From Apoda limacodes (taxonomy: Eukaryota > Arthropoda > Insecta > Lepidoptera > Limacodidae), in NCBI GenBank assembly GCA_946406115.1, contig OX291546.1:12455019-12519018 (forward strand): a stretch of 64,000 nucleotides of DNA. Direction: 5' to 3'. Of the stretch, positions 47,385-60,800 are shown piece by piece (within the stretch, counting starts at the first letter, position 1; each line of letters opens with the position of its first letter). A program made the translations under genes and the position numbers. The notes beneath the pieces were generated by a model. It was not told the origin of the DNA. It saw nothing but the letters and a program-made list of their open reading frames with translations, and did no database searches.

Positions 47385-47885
47385 GTATTAACGGTGCTAA
47401 GGAAAAAAATATTAAACAGAGACTATTTAGAAGCCTAAGGCCGAAAGTCGATGGCTTTAATGACTCAGATTTGAAATATCTGTACCACCCATGTTACATA
47501 CAATGTTTTTCATTTGCGGGTACATAAATAAAAATATGAGGAAAAAATAATTAAACTTACCAAAATAAAAATTGAAATGGAGGGAACAGAAGTATACAAA
47601 ACAACGCCATCCAGTCGTATCTAGAGAATTTTTAAATCAAAAGTTTTGGCTGAAGTTAAAATATCTTATTGCAAGCTTGGCGCATAGTCACAGATGGCGT
47701 TTTTCACATACTTGATAGAATAGACAAAGTACGTAGAGCGCACACAGTGTGCACAGGACAGGTTTCATAATATTCCATTATCGCCCATGAGTTCTATGAA
47801 CAAATTTGCCTTGAGGAAAGTAAATTTTACAAAGGAAAAGCCTGTGGAAGTAACTGTTTACGAGTTAGTGTGATGAAAAATATAT
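47385..47885. repeat. three-member dispersed family, copy 2
   Basis: Contains GAGACTATTTAGAAGCCTAA, GGCCGAAAG, TTAATGACTCAGATTTG, a TTGCGGGTACATAAATAAAA stretch, AAAGTTTTGGCTGAAGTTAA and GAGTTCTATGAACAAATTTG, in the same order as 14,865-15,255. One frame reads SSMNKFALRKVNFTKEKPVE. Confidence 0.65.
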
Positions 47886-48362
47886 TCACCAAGTTTGTAT
47901 TCATGCAAAGAAATCTCGTTACACATAACTGAACATTTACTTAAAAATTACTTCAATAATAAGTGGACAGTAATTTGTGGACAAAGTGCAGGGGTAACGT
48001 AAAGCTCATGCATATTTTAACACATAATGCAACACTTAGAATGGTGTGGTGGATAGAATAACTGATTGTTTGGTTTATAACTTTAATTACTAGACATTTA
48101 GTTTTTTTATCTAGTAAGTTTGTTCACTCATTTTGCATTTATAATTTATATCCATCTTTTGCAATTTGAGAGATATTTTTTGACAATTTCTTAGCTTAAT
48201 TAGGTCAACTTGGTTGAGCTACTTGGTAACGTTTAATATGGCAACAAATTTAGCATTTTTGTGTTCGAAAATTATTGGATAATTGCTAAACATTTAGACT
48301 ACCATGTAATAAAAGTAATTATGGAATTTACTAATTTTCTAGCCCTAAACGGGACTAAAAAT

Positions 48363-48632
48363 ATATGTCGCAGGCTAATCGTATAATCCGCCGTTTCATA
48401 ATATGCCTAGGCAGATCGTAACATTGGAATACAAAATATCATATAACTGAACAGATTATTATATGAAGCTTAGCTGGAACGCTCCGCTCGCTCCGCATCT
48501 ACATTTACAAAACAGAAACTGAACCTAACCTAACAAACATGACTTATACAGTGCGAATTATTTTTATTTCGTTTCCATACTTTACGATTTGCCTAGGCAT
48601 ATTATGAAACGGCGGCTTTGCCTGCGACATAT
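48363..48632. repeat. MITE-like element with nested inverted repeats, copy 1
   Basis: The ends are inverted (ATATGTCGCAGGC and GCCTGCGACATAT). Within them the arms continue with CGCCGTTTCATAATATGCCTAGGCA and its complement, each containing the palindrome TGCCTAGGCA. The centre holds no ORF. A second copy lies at about 58,219-58,506. Confidence 0.85.
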
Positions 48633-49839
48633 ACACTAAATAAAATTTACTAGTAAAATGTAGTTGCGTGAGTTTGAATTTTGTTTGAATAGTAAATTTG
48701 AAATAACCTTAAAATTGGATGTAGTAGAAGAAAATTTTATTTCACGAAGTAAGTGCTTAATTCATAGTTACCAAAGCATCACCTTTTTTCACAAAATATA
48801 TGTAGCCTCACATTTATTTTTGCTATATATGTTACACCAGCTGAATTCTTTCGCTCATGACCGAGTTTGATGTTCTTTTAGATTATTTTTTAATCAATTT
48901 TCAAGTTGTAATTTACATCAAAAGCTAATTTTATGGCAATGGAGACTTTTGTTACAATAATGTTTATGATAAAATTTATTTTAAATTCAACGGAAGCTGG
49001 ACAAGAACTAAAGGTGTAGAAACTGAAAAAGATTTAAAATTCAAAGAGGTAAAAAACATCAATTCGTCATAATTTTGATAAAGTGATATTATATAAGCAA
49101 ATAGCACAGCATAGCATAATTTATTTTTAACTGAAATTTTCCAAATAAAACCCCTATCAAAGAAAATCAAACGTCATACATAACCGATACATGTACATGA
49201 GGTGGCTAAAATGCGCTTAAAAGTATAAAAAAACACACAGAAAACACGCTAAACTTTATAATTAATATAAATAATTAATACTATGTGTAATGTAGTGTAT
49301 AGTCGGTAAAATTAGAAAAAAAAACCTATTTAGTAAGTAATTATTTAATGTTCTTTTTCTCTTTACTCTTTCCAATTTTATTTAAATTTAAGATAACTAT
49401 TTCATTTATGTCATAACGAGATTTGACTGCATGAATATATAAATTTAAAATTAATGTTCAAATTTATTAACAACATTTACAAAAGGTATTTAGAATTAAT
49501 AAGAGAGAAATTATGATTGAGATCGCCAAGAATAGAATTAAAATAACTTAAATTTGACTAATAGATTAATGCTTCTAATAACATCATTACATTCAAAACT
49601 TTCTTCTTATAAAGTATTTAAAACGTAACAATTAATCGTTGCAACTTTACTTAAAACTATAAATTGGACAATTATACTTCCTTGCTTTATTCTTCTGATA
49701 TCTCTTAATAACGTTGTAATACTATTATTTTGAAGCGACAATGTTGAAGGTATATCGCACCCATATGAAAAAAAAAATCAATAGCACAGATCATAGTTGT
49801 ACGGATTATTTAAACACAGAATACTCACCTCTTATACGT

Positions 49840-50115
49840 ATACCTAATACCTTTAAACAAGCAATTCTCCTCTCCCAAAACGGTTCGAACGATTTTCATA
49901 AAATTTAGTATGCTGGGGGTTTCGGGGGTTTCATTTTTAGAAAAGGTTGTTTTATCCATGTTTTCAGGCAATAATAAACTTAAAAATATTTCTGTTCCTG
50001 ACGTCTATTGCGAGTAGTAATACTATTATTTTTACCCACACAGCAACACGAACCTACTTGACAATAGATGGCGTTGTTAAAAACAAACGAGCAAAGCTCG
50101 GTCCCCAGGTACTAG
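49840..50115 (+). repeat. dispersed repeat ending 'AGATGGCGTTGTTAAAAAC'
   Basis: Has AAACAAGCAATTCTCCTCTC, CAAAACGGTTCGAACGATTT, GGGGGTTTCGGGGGTTTC, CAATAGATGGCGTTGTTAAA and AGCAAAGCTCGGTCCCCAGG. It is followed by a TA-rich run at 50,138-50,162. Confidence 0.55.
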
Positions 50116-50164
50116 ATATACTATACAAAAAATAGCTTTATAATAATATATATATATATATTAT

Positions 50165-51550
50165 TGTACTTGCTCGTGTATATTATGGTTGTGGTTTTTG
50201 GTTAGAAGCTAAATTTTACTCTGAAATTTTACTAGGATGATGCACTAGGGCCTGTAAACCGAATACACGAAAAAAAAGAATTCGTCATTTGACTATATAT
50301 CTTATAATTTTGTACCGAGTTGTCTTAAATTGGGCTGACATAGAGTCTTGTGCAACTTACTTCTATGGTTAACAAAGCAATCTAACAAATTCAGCATCAT
50401 TATACAAAAAAAACGCTTATAAAATCAAGTTAATATGCTAGTCTAACCAGTTGTTTTCCGTATGGTATCTAAATTACGTGTTCTGTGTTCGTCACATTCT
50501 GTATGATAATGTTTTGTGCTGTGGCATTTTTATGTTTTTTTGGTATGCCTGCGAAACGCCATCAAAATTATTGCTTTAACATTACAGTGTCTGAAGAATA
50601 TAGCGAGTCCTATAATATTTATCGAACTACACTTGTTAAGTTCGTTTCATCACATATAATACGAATAAATACATCAGATAATTTCAATCAGTTATATTAA
50701 ATTTCGGAAAATTATATACAATTGAACATGACATGTGCACTCATACAATATTCTTGTGAGGTAGGGTTAAGTTAAGGAGGTAGTAGTAAGATAAAAGGTA
50801 CAAGTCAGGACTTTACAGCAACACTGAGAAATATTGTACCTACCATCAAATATTAAAATAGAATAATTTATCAAATTCAATTTTTCTTTTTTAGAAAAGA
50901 TCTATAATAATTAGATGTTTGTGCAGTTTATGCCAAATGTGTATATGTAATTTTAAACCTAACTTATACTTATCTGAGATAGAGGGCACATATAGTGGAT
51001 TTCGACGATGTTTTTTCTAGCTACTTTTATTGGTACCACTTTAGAAATGAAATCGTCTGATAAAAAAGTGTGTAGTTCTACCATTTCATCGTTATTAGAA
51101 TTTTCGAGTTTTAGACTTAGCATGTGTCATTGGACTACTAAAGGATCAACTTCTATTACATTTACTATTTTCACATAGGTACTTTAAATTATTATTATAC
51201 TTTTTTCGGATAGGTCTAAATGACTACTTTATACAGTACCACTCATTAAATTAGAGTTTCTTGTAACCCATTAATGCTTTACACTGTTATGTTTACATTT
51301 TACTTTTTCTAATTTAGACACATGTAATTGAGCTCCGTTTTCTTTTCATGTTTTTACAGAATACAGATGAATAACATGTGTTTAATTCTGCTAAAATATT
51401 GATATAATTCATTCATATTTATTTATTTTTCAATTATTGTTGAGTTTAAATTACTGTTTTAATTGCCAAAAATTACAATAGGTACTTTTGAAACATTTAT
51501 ATGAAGTTTATTGATTTCCAGTACTAGATGATTTACAACTTAATTAACTA
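50165..51550. other. downstream of the receptor gene, nothing recognised
   Basis: AT-rich. It may include receptor 3' UTR near its right end. A 71-codon plus-strand frame at 50,485 begins with a hydrophobic run but has no other support. Confidence 0.5.
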
Positions 51551-51554
51551 CATA

Positions 51555-51560
51555 TTTATT
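51555..51560 (-). promoter_or_regulatory. candidate polyadenylation signal of GABA-B-R1
   Basis: The minus strand reads AATAAA about 70 nt past the receptor stop codon. A second cluster (AAATAAATAAAT) lies near 51,417-51,431. In DNA this AT-rich the hexamer is common, so the choice is uncertain. Confidence 0.3.
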
Positions 51561-51628
51561 AATTATGATTGATTTTTTTTGTTGTGTATAACGCACCTCC
51601 TTAATTCAAAACAGTTAACAGTGACGTA

Positions 51629-51838
51629 TTAAAGGTAACTCTCAGAAAAATCAAGGTCAGAGACAGAGGCGCGAGAAGATCGGGTGTAGTTGGTAGAAGT
51701 GCCGTAGTCAGAAGTGGCAGTAGCAAGATCCGCTATGACACCACCGCCAACACCAACCGTACCTTGAGTCACTCCATCTGTTACAGTTGCTTCTCGGTCT
51801 ATCAGCTTCTGTTTCAATACACGGATGCGTTCCTCTTT
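51629..51838 (-). CDS. GABA-B-R1: GABA-B-R1 exon 14 (coiled-coil end, tail and stop)
   Basis: 210 nt including the TAA stop. It encodes [16 protein letters not shown], the second half of the coiled coil, then a Gly/Thr/Ser-rich low-complexity tail ending [10 protein letters not shown]. The arginine-based ER-retention signal that follows the coiled coil in mammalian GABA-B1 has no obvious counterpart. The terminal S-Y-L fits a class I PDZ-ligand pattern. Acceptor is TTTTCTACAG. Confidence 0.93.
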   Translation of the reverse strand, partial: KEERIRVLKQKLIDREATVTDGVTQGTVGVGGGVIADLATATSDYGTSTNYTRSSRASVSDLDFSESYL

Positions 51839-54800
51839 CTGTAGAAAATATTTAACATCTTAATTAATAAGGTATTCTGGTTAATAATTATAATATAAAA
51901 TTAAATATATGTTTAATGGACTAAAACACCAACATTAGACAAAACTTGATACCTACTGAGATCTAATAAATCAATTATTAGCTGTCTTAAAATATGTAAG
52001 TATGCGTGCATCTCTCATATATTTCTAAAGTCTTTATCCCCAGGAGGTAGTAACCACAGGCTGGATGTACACCCACAAGATAATGTGGGGGAAATCTTCT
52101 TTTCCCTAACCATTTTAGTCGTGTGGGACAGGGCAGGGGGAGCCTATGGCACCAACATTACTTTTGATGATGTGTATGGCTTCTGATGGCGTAAAGTATG
52201 TCCCATACGTCGTAAGTTTTTTTTTTATACTAAGGTGGCAAACAAGCTTACGGTACGCCTGATGTAAAGCGGTCACTGTGGCCTATATATGGACGCAACT
52301 AAATGACCAGCTTTAGAGTAATAAACGGTAAAATTAGAGACCAGGTGACCAGACCCACATTGCCAGTACCACATTGCCAGTAACTTTAAAAAATGAGTCA
52401 GAATTAGGCAAAGGAAATAAATATATCAACAAATTTTCAGCAAGATAACTATGTAATTATTTGTTTTTTTAGTGTAGGTTTATAAGTAGGTATTTAATGT
52501 CGTAAAAATAGTAGTTACAATAGTAATAAACTTGAATACAATGATGGTAATCATTGAATACCTGCGCAATGAGTTTCTGCAGTTCTTCGTTCTCTTTCAC
52601 CAGTTCCCGGTACCGCTCTTCATCAGCTGGCACTGATCCTGAGCCGGAACCCCGACTACTCTCTGCACGCTCAGTGGGGTGTCGAATTACTTCAATGACC
52701 TGTACAGTAATAGGGAGATGACAAATTAAAAAAAAAAAGTTTTTTTTTTCAGGCTGCGTTCGATAACTTAGTGTCCACACGATATCCGGTGTTGCGCCTG
52801 TCGTTTTATGCAAGCAAACATCTTTTTGACGCTTGTGACGTTTAGTAGCATTATCAGATATTTTTCCAAATGTTATTTTGTTTCTCACGTTCATTCTGGA
52901 CAGGTTTGTGTCAGAACGCCATCACTGTCGTAAGTTAATTATCTGAAGACATTTTTTACTTTGTTTTGGCTAAACAAAATATTTTTTTATAAATAAACCG
53001 CGTTGTTATAATTTGTAAGCCATCGCTACTTTCGGTATTCATACTTAGGACATGAAATCTTTTTTACTTGTGAATAGAGCAATATCTAGTATTTTTTTGT
53101 TTTTAATGTTATATGATGATTTTTAAATTGTTATTGTTCAGCCTCTTTACTTTTTTCTGGTTTTTTGTTTATTTATTTATGTTTAATATATTTATGTTTA
53201 TTTATTTCAACATGTCTTGTTCGATGAGTAAATTCGCTTCGCTCTAGGCTAATTTCTATAATTGTACCTTTAAAAAAAGAACAGTAATTGTGTAAATAAT
53301 ATTTGAGAGAATTCAACTGAAAAATGTGGTTTAGGTACATTCCAAAATAAAAGGATTTTCTTTCAACCAGTGGTCCAGAAGCCTGATATTGGATGAAGCC
53401 GACTGGAAACCTCTTTACCTTTGAAATCAAGTTACAAGCTCCTGCGGCAAGCTTTTAGAGGTAAAGGAAATTTTCTGAGGAAAATTTTAGATGTCAGCGA
53501 TATTTTACATTTAATTTACTTCATTTCTTACTAGTACCTACAAATTGCGTAATACAAAATAACAATGTTTTTCGATGTTTTTTGCATAATATAATTAATC
53601 CATTACTGAAGTTCGTCAAATTTTATACATTTGTTGGTAAGTTTGTAACATATGCAAACTCATTAACATTGGTACTAGTATAAGATCGTGTACATATCAC
53701 ATGGTGTATTAATTAATTTAATAATTACCTTAGGAACAAATATAAGGGCCATGCTAAGAAAACAACAGAACACTATTGCTAGAGACACAAAAGCAAAGGC
53801 AGCGTCCTGTTGACTAGCAATAACCAAAGTAACTGGAGCTGTGATCAAACACAAGACAACAACATTGTAGATACTCATGCCGACATAGCGAGAGTCATTA
53901 ATTTGGCGCACTTTAACTGATCGAGTCTCATACGCTAAGAATAAACCAAATACTAGCACCAATCCTTTGTATCCATACATCACCCCTGCGGACAAACCAA
54001 ACAAGTAATATATTAATACCATACAAATTTGGTCTAATAAAAAAAAATGGATCAATTTAGTCTTCATTATATGAAAGAAAAGTAATAAATTGAGTAACAG
54101 AAAATGCTTACCTAACCAAACAGTGTTATGTTCACTCTCGCAATGTTCCAGCTCAGGACGAATATGTACGTCATCGTCATTATGCCGAGGTTCTTCGAGA
54201 GGGAATATCTCTACACGTCTTTGTAAAGGATCACGTAGCTGCCAGGCCGTAAGCAATGCTACATCGACTATTAGTAATCCCCCAACCATTGTGTAAAGTT
54301 TCCATCCATGCAGTCTTGTCTAAAACGGACAAATAATGTTTATAACTTGAAGGGTAACTGATATTATTTAGTAGATATCATGTCGTAATCAATTTCAATA
54401 TTTCATTATAACCAACTTATTGAAGTGTTTCTTTGACAATATTTTACTACACTGGGACTGGAACCATACCCAAATAAATAATATCTATAAATTAAAATAA
54501 AAGTTTTATTTTTTTTGTTGTACGAACTTAAAATAAAATTGCTAGATATAATAACTGACCACAATTTTAAATTTAAAATCATAAATAATAAAAATAATTA
54601 AGTGTATCAAAGACCTTAAATTATATTACCTTTGCTTCCACTTTTGGCTTTGTCGTGTGTCTATGTACCCTCCAGACTTTAGTGAACATAGCTCCATATG
54701 CCATTGAGAATCCAGTTGCAAGTAACCAGGATCGTGTCGCACAAAGACTAGAAAATTGTTGGGGTTCCACCCACCTTCCATCCACTCCTAGCGCTATAGC

Positions 54801-57800
54801 AGCACCCAAACAGACACAACATCCGCACAACATAACAGTGTTGCAAGCGGGATGTGACCATTGGATTACTCTGTAAGTAATGTTTAGATGCTGTCATCAT
54901 AAAACCGATCGTAAAATATCTGCGAACACCGACAAAACCGCGCGTTAAAAGCCCATTACAGGACTTGAAGCAGGAAACTGGTTATAAAAATGTTATTTTT
55001 ATGATAGCATCTCCAGCGGTACATGTATGAAGAGCACTTGATAATACTGATACTTTGGTTTAAATATTTAACGTGGTTTAAATTCTCTTAAAAAATTACT
55101 CATACTACTAAAACTAACTCTAAAGGTTTTTAACAGACATTAATTTCATTCCATTATATTGTTAGTTCTAGCACAGGCGTGAAGACTAATAAATAATAAT
55201 TAATAAACATTTTTGGACATTAACATTACAACGTATACAAATACATATTGTATATACACTACAAATACGTAGTGTATGTACTTTTTTTTTGTAAAAACAA
55301 ACATATCATACATAAATACACCTAGACTCAAGACACACACAAATGTTTATCACATAAGTATTTGTCCAGTGCGGTAATCGAACCCACAGCAGTCGGCCAC
55401 ACTACCAACTAGGCTGTGATTAAAATAAACATAGCTTTAATATTGGTAAGAATTAATTTTGTTGTTATAGCTTACCTTCTGTGTCTGTGCAACATATTGA
55501 AAATGATAAGGGCAATAGCTGCTAACATCCCCGCTATACAAAGAGCTGTCATGCAGGCGAACAACGGCAAAGAGACTGTCCGAAGCTCGTTTACAACAAT
55601 TGTACGATCTGGAGGAACTTTACCGCCTAAATAAAATACAATAAAAGTGTATAAAATCAGTCAGCATTATTATCAATATATATATGCAGTTAAAGATAAA
55701 GAGAGAATTGAGTCTCATCGCTACATTGTTTCAAATGAATTTGGCTAATTTTGTGATTTCTTAAAGTTTAGGATTTAAAAGTGCAGCAGATTTATTAATA
55801 AAAACAAAATGGCTGTTGTTGCTAGCACTTAAGAATAAAGTTCGAATAAAGTTTTTAGGCAAAAAGAATTTGAACATCTTAATAAGTGATGCTTTAATCA
55901 AGTTATTAATTAATTCTACATCTATACACTGATCGCAATATAACATACTTAGTTTAAAAAATGAAAATCGCAAAATTTGGACCCAACGTAATTTGAATTT
56001 GGTGCGATATGGTTGATTTGAACAAATTTGTATTTAAAGACCAAAGTAACTCATATTTACAAAATATATATTATGTTATTGTTTAGTGTTTAAAAATAGT
56101 AAAGTAAAATCTAGGTAGGTCGTAATTATATATTTATAAAACGAACTTAATGCGCTTGAATATTGGCCATCTTGCAAACGAACCTTTGTCTATACTAATA
56201 TTATAAAGAGGAAAGATTTATTGTTTGTTTGTTTGTATTGTTAGGCTCCGAAACTACTGGACCGATTTGAAATTATTATTTTACCATTAGCAGCCGGCAT
56301 TATCCCTGATGAACATAGGTCACTTTTTACCGCGGAAAAATGCTTCATTCCTACGGGAAAATGGATAATAGAACAACGGGTAGTATGAATTATCCTTCCG
56401 TACTTATCTTTTTCACTTCTCACTTCTAAACGGCTGAATCGATTGGATTAAAATTTTATATGGGTATTTCGATGGTTTCCTGGATGATTTAAAAATACAA
56501 TTGGACCCGGTAGGTGGCGCTGCTGTCGGTATGTCAACTACTAAACGGCTTGGCCGATTGGGTTAAAATTTTGTATATGTATTTCCATGGTTTCACAGAC
56601 ACGAATGTATTTATTATTTATTTATTTATTTAACTCTTATAGTACATTATAATTTTAATGTAAAATTAACAAATTGATACTTATGTACTAAGGTGGACTT
56701 ATCGCATAATGCGATTTCTTCCAGCCAACCTTTGGGTATTTCCGAAAAAAGTTTAATTTAAATTTGAGTTGGTAGAGTCCAAACGAAAAAAAAAGAAAAC
56801 CATAAATAAAATAATTTAAAGTATATGCACATACATAAATACACCATAATTTCTAGAAAGATTTGATTGTTTGTTTTTTTCTATAATTTAGGAGTTGCCG
56901 TTAGCGTAATCGCATCACTTAGGGGTATATCATCATAAATAGGATCATAAACAGTACATACCAACCCACCGCTCGCGATTAAGCCAAGTAAGATTATCAG
57001 ATTGTGTGTCATAAAACCCTAATTTAACATAGTGATTATCGGTCAGTTGCTCAATTTGCGTAAGAGCTATCCGGTCGCCTTGCGATGAAAACGCAACTAT
57101 TCCCTGAAATAAAAATAATAATAATGAAGAACTGTAATTAACTAATTTAAGTAAAATATTTGAACGTTCGAGCTAAAGATTAACTTACTGAAACACCAAG
57201 AAATGATGTAGAATTTATGGCTTCATAGATGTCATCCGCTATTTTCTTGTTCGTGTAGGTAAAATTTTTCAGACTTAAGCCACTTTTTTCTAATTTCTCC
57301 ATGGTTTTGTTGAAGGCTGAATTGAGAATTGTTACTATTAATTTCATACATTTCATAACATATATACATTTCATTATTTTTATTATAACAAGTTAAATGT
57401 TAGCATATATTTTGATAGTTGTTTCAAAAACATCTATCATCATCGCTTCATTTCATTTTAAGGCAAAATTTATAACTTCAAATTCACATTCTTACCTAAC
57501 GCGACGGCCCAAACAGCATCGTAGGCAAGTGGGGCTTCTTGATAACCCTCTGGAAATCTTTCTCCATCTATATCGTAACCTGCTTCTCTCAAGGCCTCAT
57601 TCAATCTAGACCTAATTAAAATTTATTTAATTAATTTTCAAAATAGAATAGTTATTTCTAAATCTACTTTAAAACAACAGATAGTGTGATGCTGATGTGG
57701 TGTTGTGAGTCTATATTCTTTCGTTACAAATTAAAACAAACCTGAAATCTTCCGAAGTCATTCCTGATATAGTTGTTTGGTTAGAATTCTGATTCCACAT

Positions 57801-60800
57801 TAGAGCTTCAGTCGTTATGTGACCCTCGGCTGCTTCACGCATTTGATCTACTGTACAGTTGACTCCTTCTTTCTCTAAGTTGGTCACAAACCAATTATCT
57901 TCATACCAGCCTAGAGAGATTTTATAAGTCAGTTTATGATTTTTAAATATCTTATTTTTCTATAAAATTTATAACGGGGTCAATCACATTATATAAAATG
58001 GAAGAAGAAGAAGAAAGAAGTTTATTTATTGGTAGAAAGACACACATACATAAATAATTTACAATTGAAACACAAATTCAAAATGATATAACTTTATACA
58101 TAAAAAGTAAACAAAAATGGAGGATGTCTCCGTACCAATAAAATGGCCTTTGACCCAGCATTTATGTGAGCCTTAAACTCACAAACTGATTTTCAGTCAG
58201 GGCCACACTCTAAGTGTATGTATGTCGCAGGCAAATCATATAATTCGCTGTTTCACAATATGCCTAGGCAAATCGTAAAGTATGGAAACAAAAGGAACAG
58301 AAATCGCACTGTGTAAGTCATGTATGTTAGGTTAGGTTCAGTTTCTCTTTTGTTAACGTAGATGATGAGCGAGCGAAGCAAGCGGAGCGTTCCAACTAAG
58401 CTTCATATAATAATCTGTTCGGTTATATAATAATTTCTATTCCACTTTACGATCTGCCTAGGCATATTATCGAACGGCGAATTTTACGATTTGCCTGCGA
58501 AATGTATACAAATCCCACGAGCATAACACAGGAATATCATATAACAAATATTTTATAAAAGAAAAAAAAAATAGAAAAGACTTCTTACCGATAAAAAACC
58601 AAACATGTGATTTTCCAAACAAGCGTAGTTTGTAAAGTTCGCACAACACGCGCCTAGCAGCGACAACGTAAAAGAGTCCCACGATGATGCGGGCATCCTG
58701 GCGGCGAAGATTGCGAACAGCGTCTACGGGGTCGGAAAGAAACGACTGCCGAGTCACTATTTCAATTCCCACTTTCTTGCAATGAGCTTCAAGATCCTCA
58801 ACTGTCTAAAACGAAATTACACTTTTTTTAAAGTTTTACAACGACAAATTATATGATAAGAATACATCAATCATTTATTTTTAGGTGAGTATATATGGAC
58901 AATGTATTTTTTATATACGTACACTTACAAGTATTTGTGCAAAGAATAATGGACATATTTTAAACTGTTGAACGAGATTTAGAACGACATAAATACCAAA
59001 TTAATTGTTATAATCGAGCACTTGGTACGTATCGCATAGATTGCCACCGACATCGTAGTCTGCATAGATTCAAAATAATCTTAGAAAGGATGGAAAGTAT
59101 ATTAGTATGCCACCAGAGCGACAAACAAGCTTGCGGTCCGCCTGATGGTAAGCGGTCACCGCAGCTTATGGAAACTTGCAACACCTGGGGTATCACTCGC
59201 GCGTTGCCGACCCATCAAATATCTAATAACTTATTTCTTGAAGAACCCCTTATTTTTATCGGTATGATCCAACCGAATAAATCTTACTTTATTCTATAGG
59301 AACTAAGAGTAGAATTTCAACCCAATTGCGTATACATCAGACTTACTTTCAAAATCCCCGTTCTTATTCCCAGAAGTTGGTAGGTAACCAATGGCTGAAT
59401 ACACATCCACATCAAAATGTGGGGACTTTTCACCAACCTTTCAAGTTCTGCGTGTGTAAATGCACGTGTTCTGATTCCTTCCTACAATGTATTTGGACTA
59501 AGGTGGAGAAGATAAAAATACAAAAAAACAACCAGACTTACTGATATGAACACTTCTTCGGCCTGTTGCAAGATAGCGATCCTTGACCAGCCGAACTTCT
59601 GCATCAGCTTGATACGTGCCGGATTGTGAACTGTAGCTGAAGGGTGGGTCCGAAACAGAGTTGGAAAACGCGCACGATCTGATAAAGCTGGTGACGAGGC
59701 TCCATAACATAGCTGTAACAATATTATTGATGTAGGTATAAATTATAATTATAAAGTCATGATTGTATATCCCGATTCTTTTAGCGTTGTTATATTAGTA
59801 AAGACTAGCTAACCAGCTAACCGGGCATACGTCGTTCTGCGCTTTGCCATTGCTCACCCGCGTTATTACTTCGTTTTCATTTAGGGTTCTTTCTAGTTTC
59901 CTAAGGATCGTGATGTTAAGTAGCCTATAAACTTCCTTAAAATTTTGGTCTTTTAATGGCATTAAGAACTAATTAAATCCGACTAGTGGTTCTATAATTT
60001 AAATTAAAACAAACAAACTCTCAGCTTTACATATTAGTATTGTAGATTTTACCGTGTGTTTTTTTTTAGACAAAAAATGTTTTTCTAAAAATTTTCAAAC
60101 TTTTTTAGCAAAATTCGTACTCAAAAAACAGATATCATGTATGTATACCCTCTTAATTTAGTTCTCAATTTCTTTCACTAAATATCAGTCTAAAATTTGC
60201 ATGATGGATTGTCTACAGTTTCACCAACAGATTTTCTTATCATTATAACAAACAGCGTTAAGTATAACAAAAGAAAAAAGCGGTGATTAAAGTGAAGTTT
60301 TAAAGGTGACCAAAAAAATATTTTTCTTATATTTAATATCATTCTAGACTTTGCAATAAAGAATATCTGTATTGTATTGTAGATTCATCTTACATAAAAC
60401 ATATAAAACCAATAAACAAATATACTTACAACCATAAGATTCCACATTTTAGCAGCTTCAGCAACTGTCGTACACACGGTCGAGCACCCTGCCAGAAGCA
60501 ATAGCTTTTGCGGTGGATTGTACAGTAAATTGTACATGACACTAGCCCCCAAGCCAGGTTCACACTGTTATAAGAATAAAAATATTAAGTCGTCGATAAC
60601 ATAAAATATAAGCTCTTTCGAACATATTAAGTGTTAACAATTTTTAATTCCTGATTTTATTGAAAACTAAAACTGAGTTACATAATAGTTAATTTTTAGT
60701 ATATAAAAAGAAAAAAGAAAATGATCTACTAGGTCGCTTTTCGCCTTCGACGGACGCCCGCCGCTAATGACTATATCTATATGGGGTGTCCTAGCTATAG

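Noticed and set aside
50485..50700. 71-codon frame with a hydrophobic N-terminus resembling a signal peptide
   Set aside because: No splice signals, conserved pattern or neighbouring exon. A hydrophobic run is easily produced by T-rich DNA.
54090..54296. Plus-strand 68-codon frame
   Set aside because: Antisense to receptor exon 11, which is fully supported by family motifs and splice sites.
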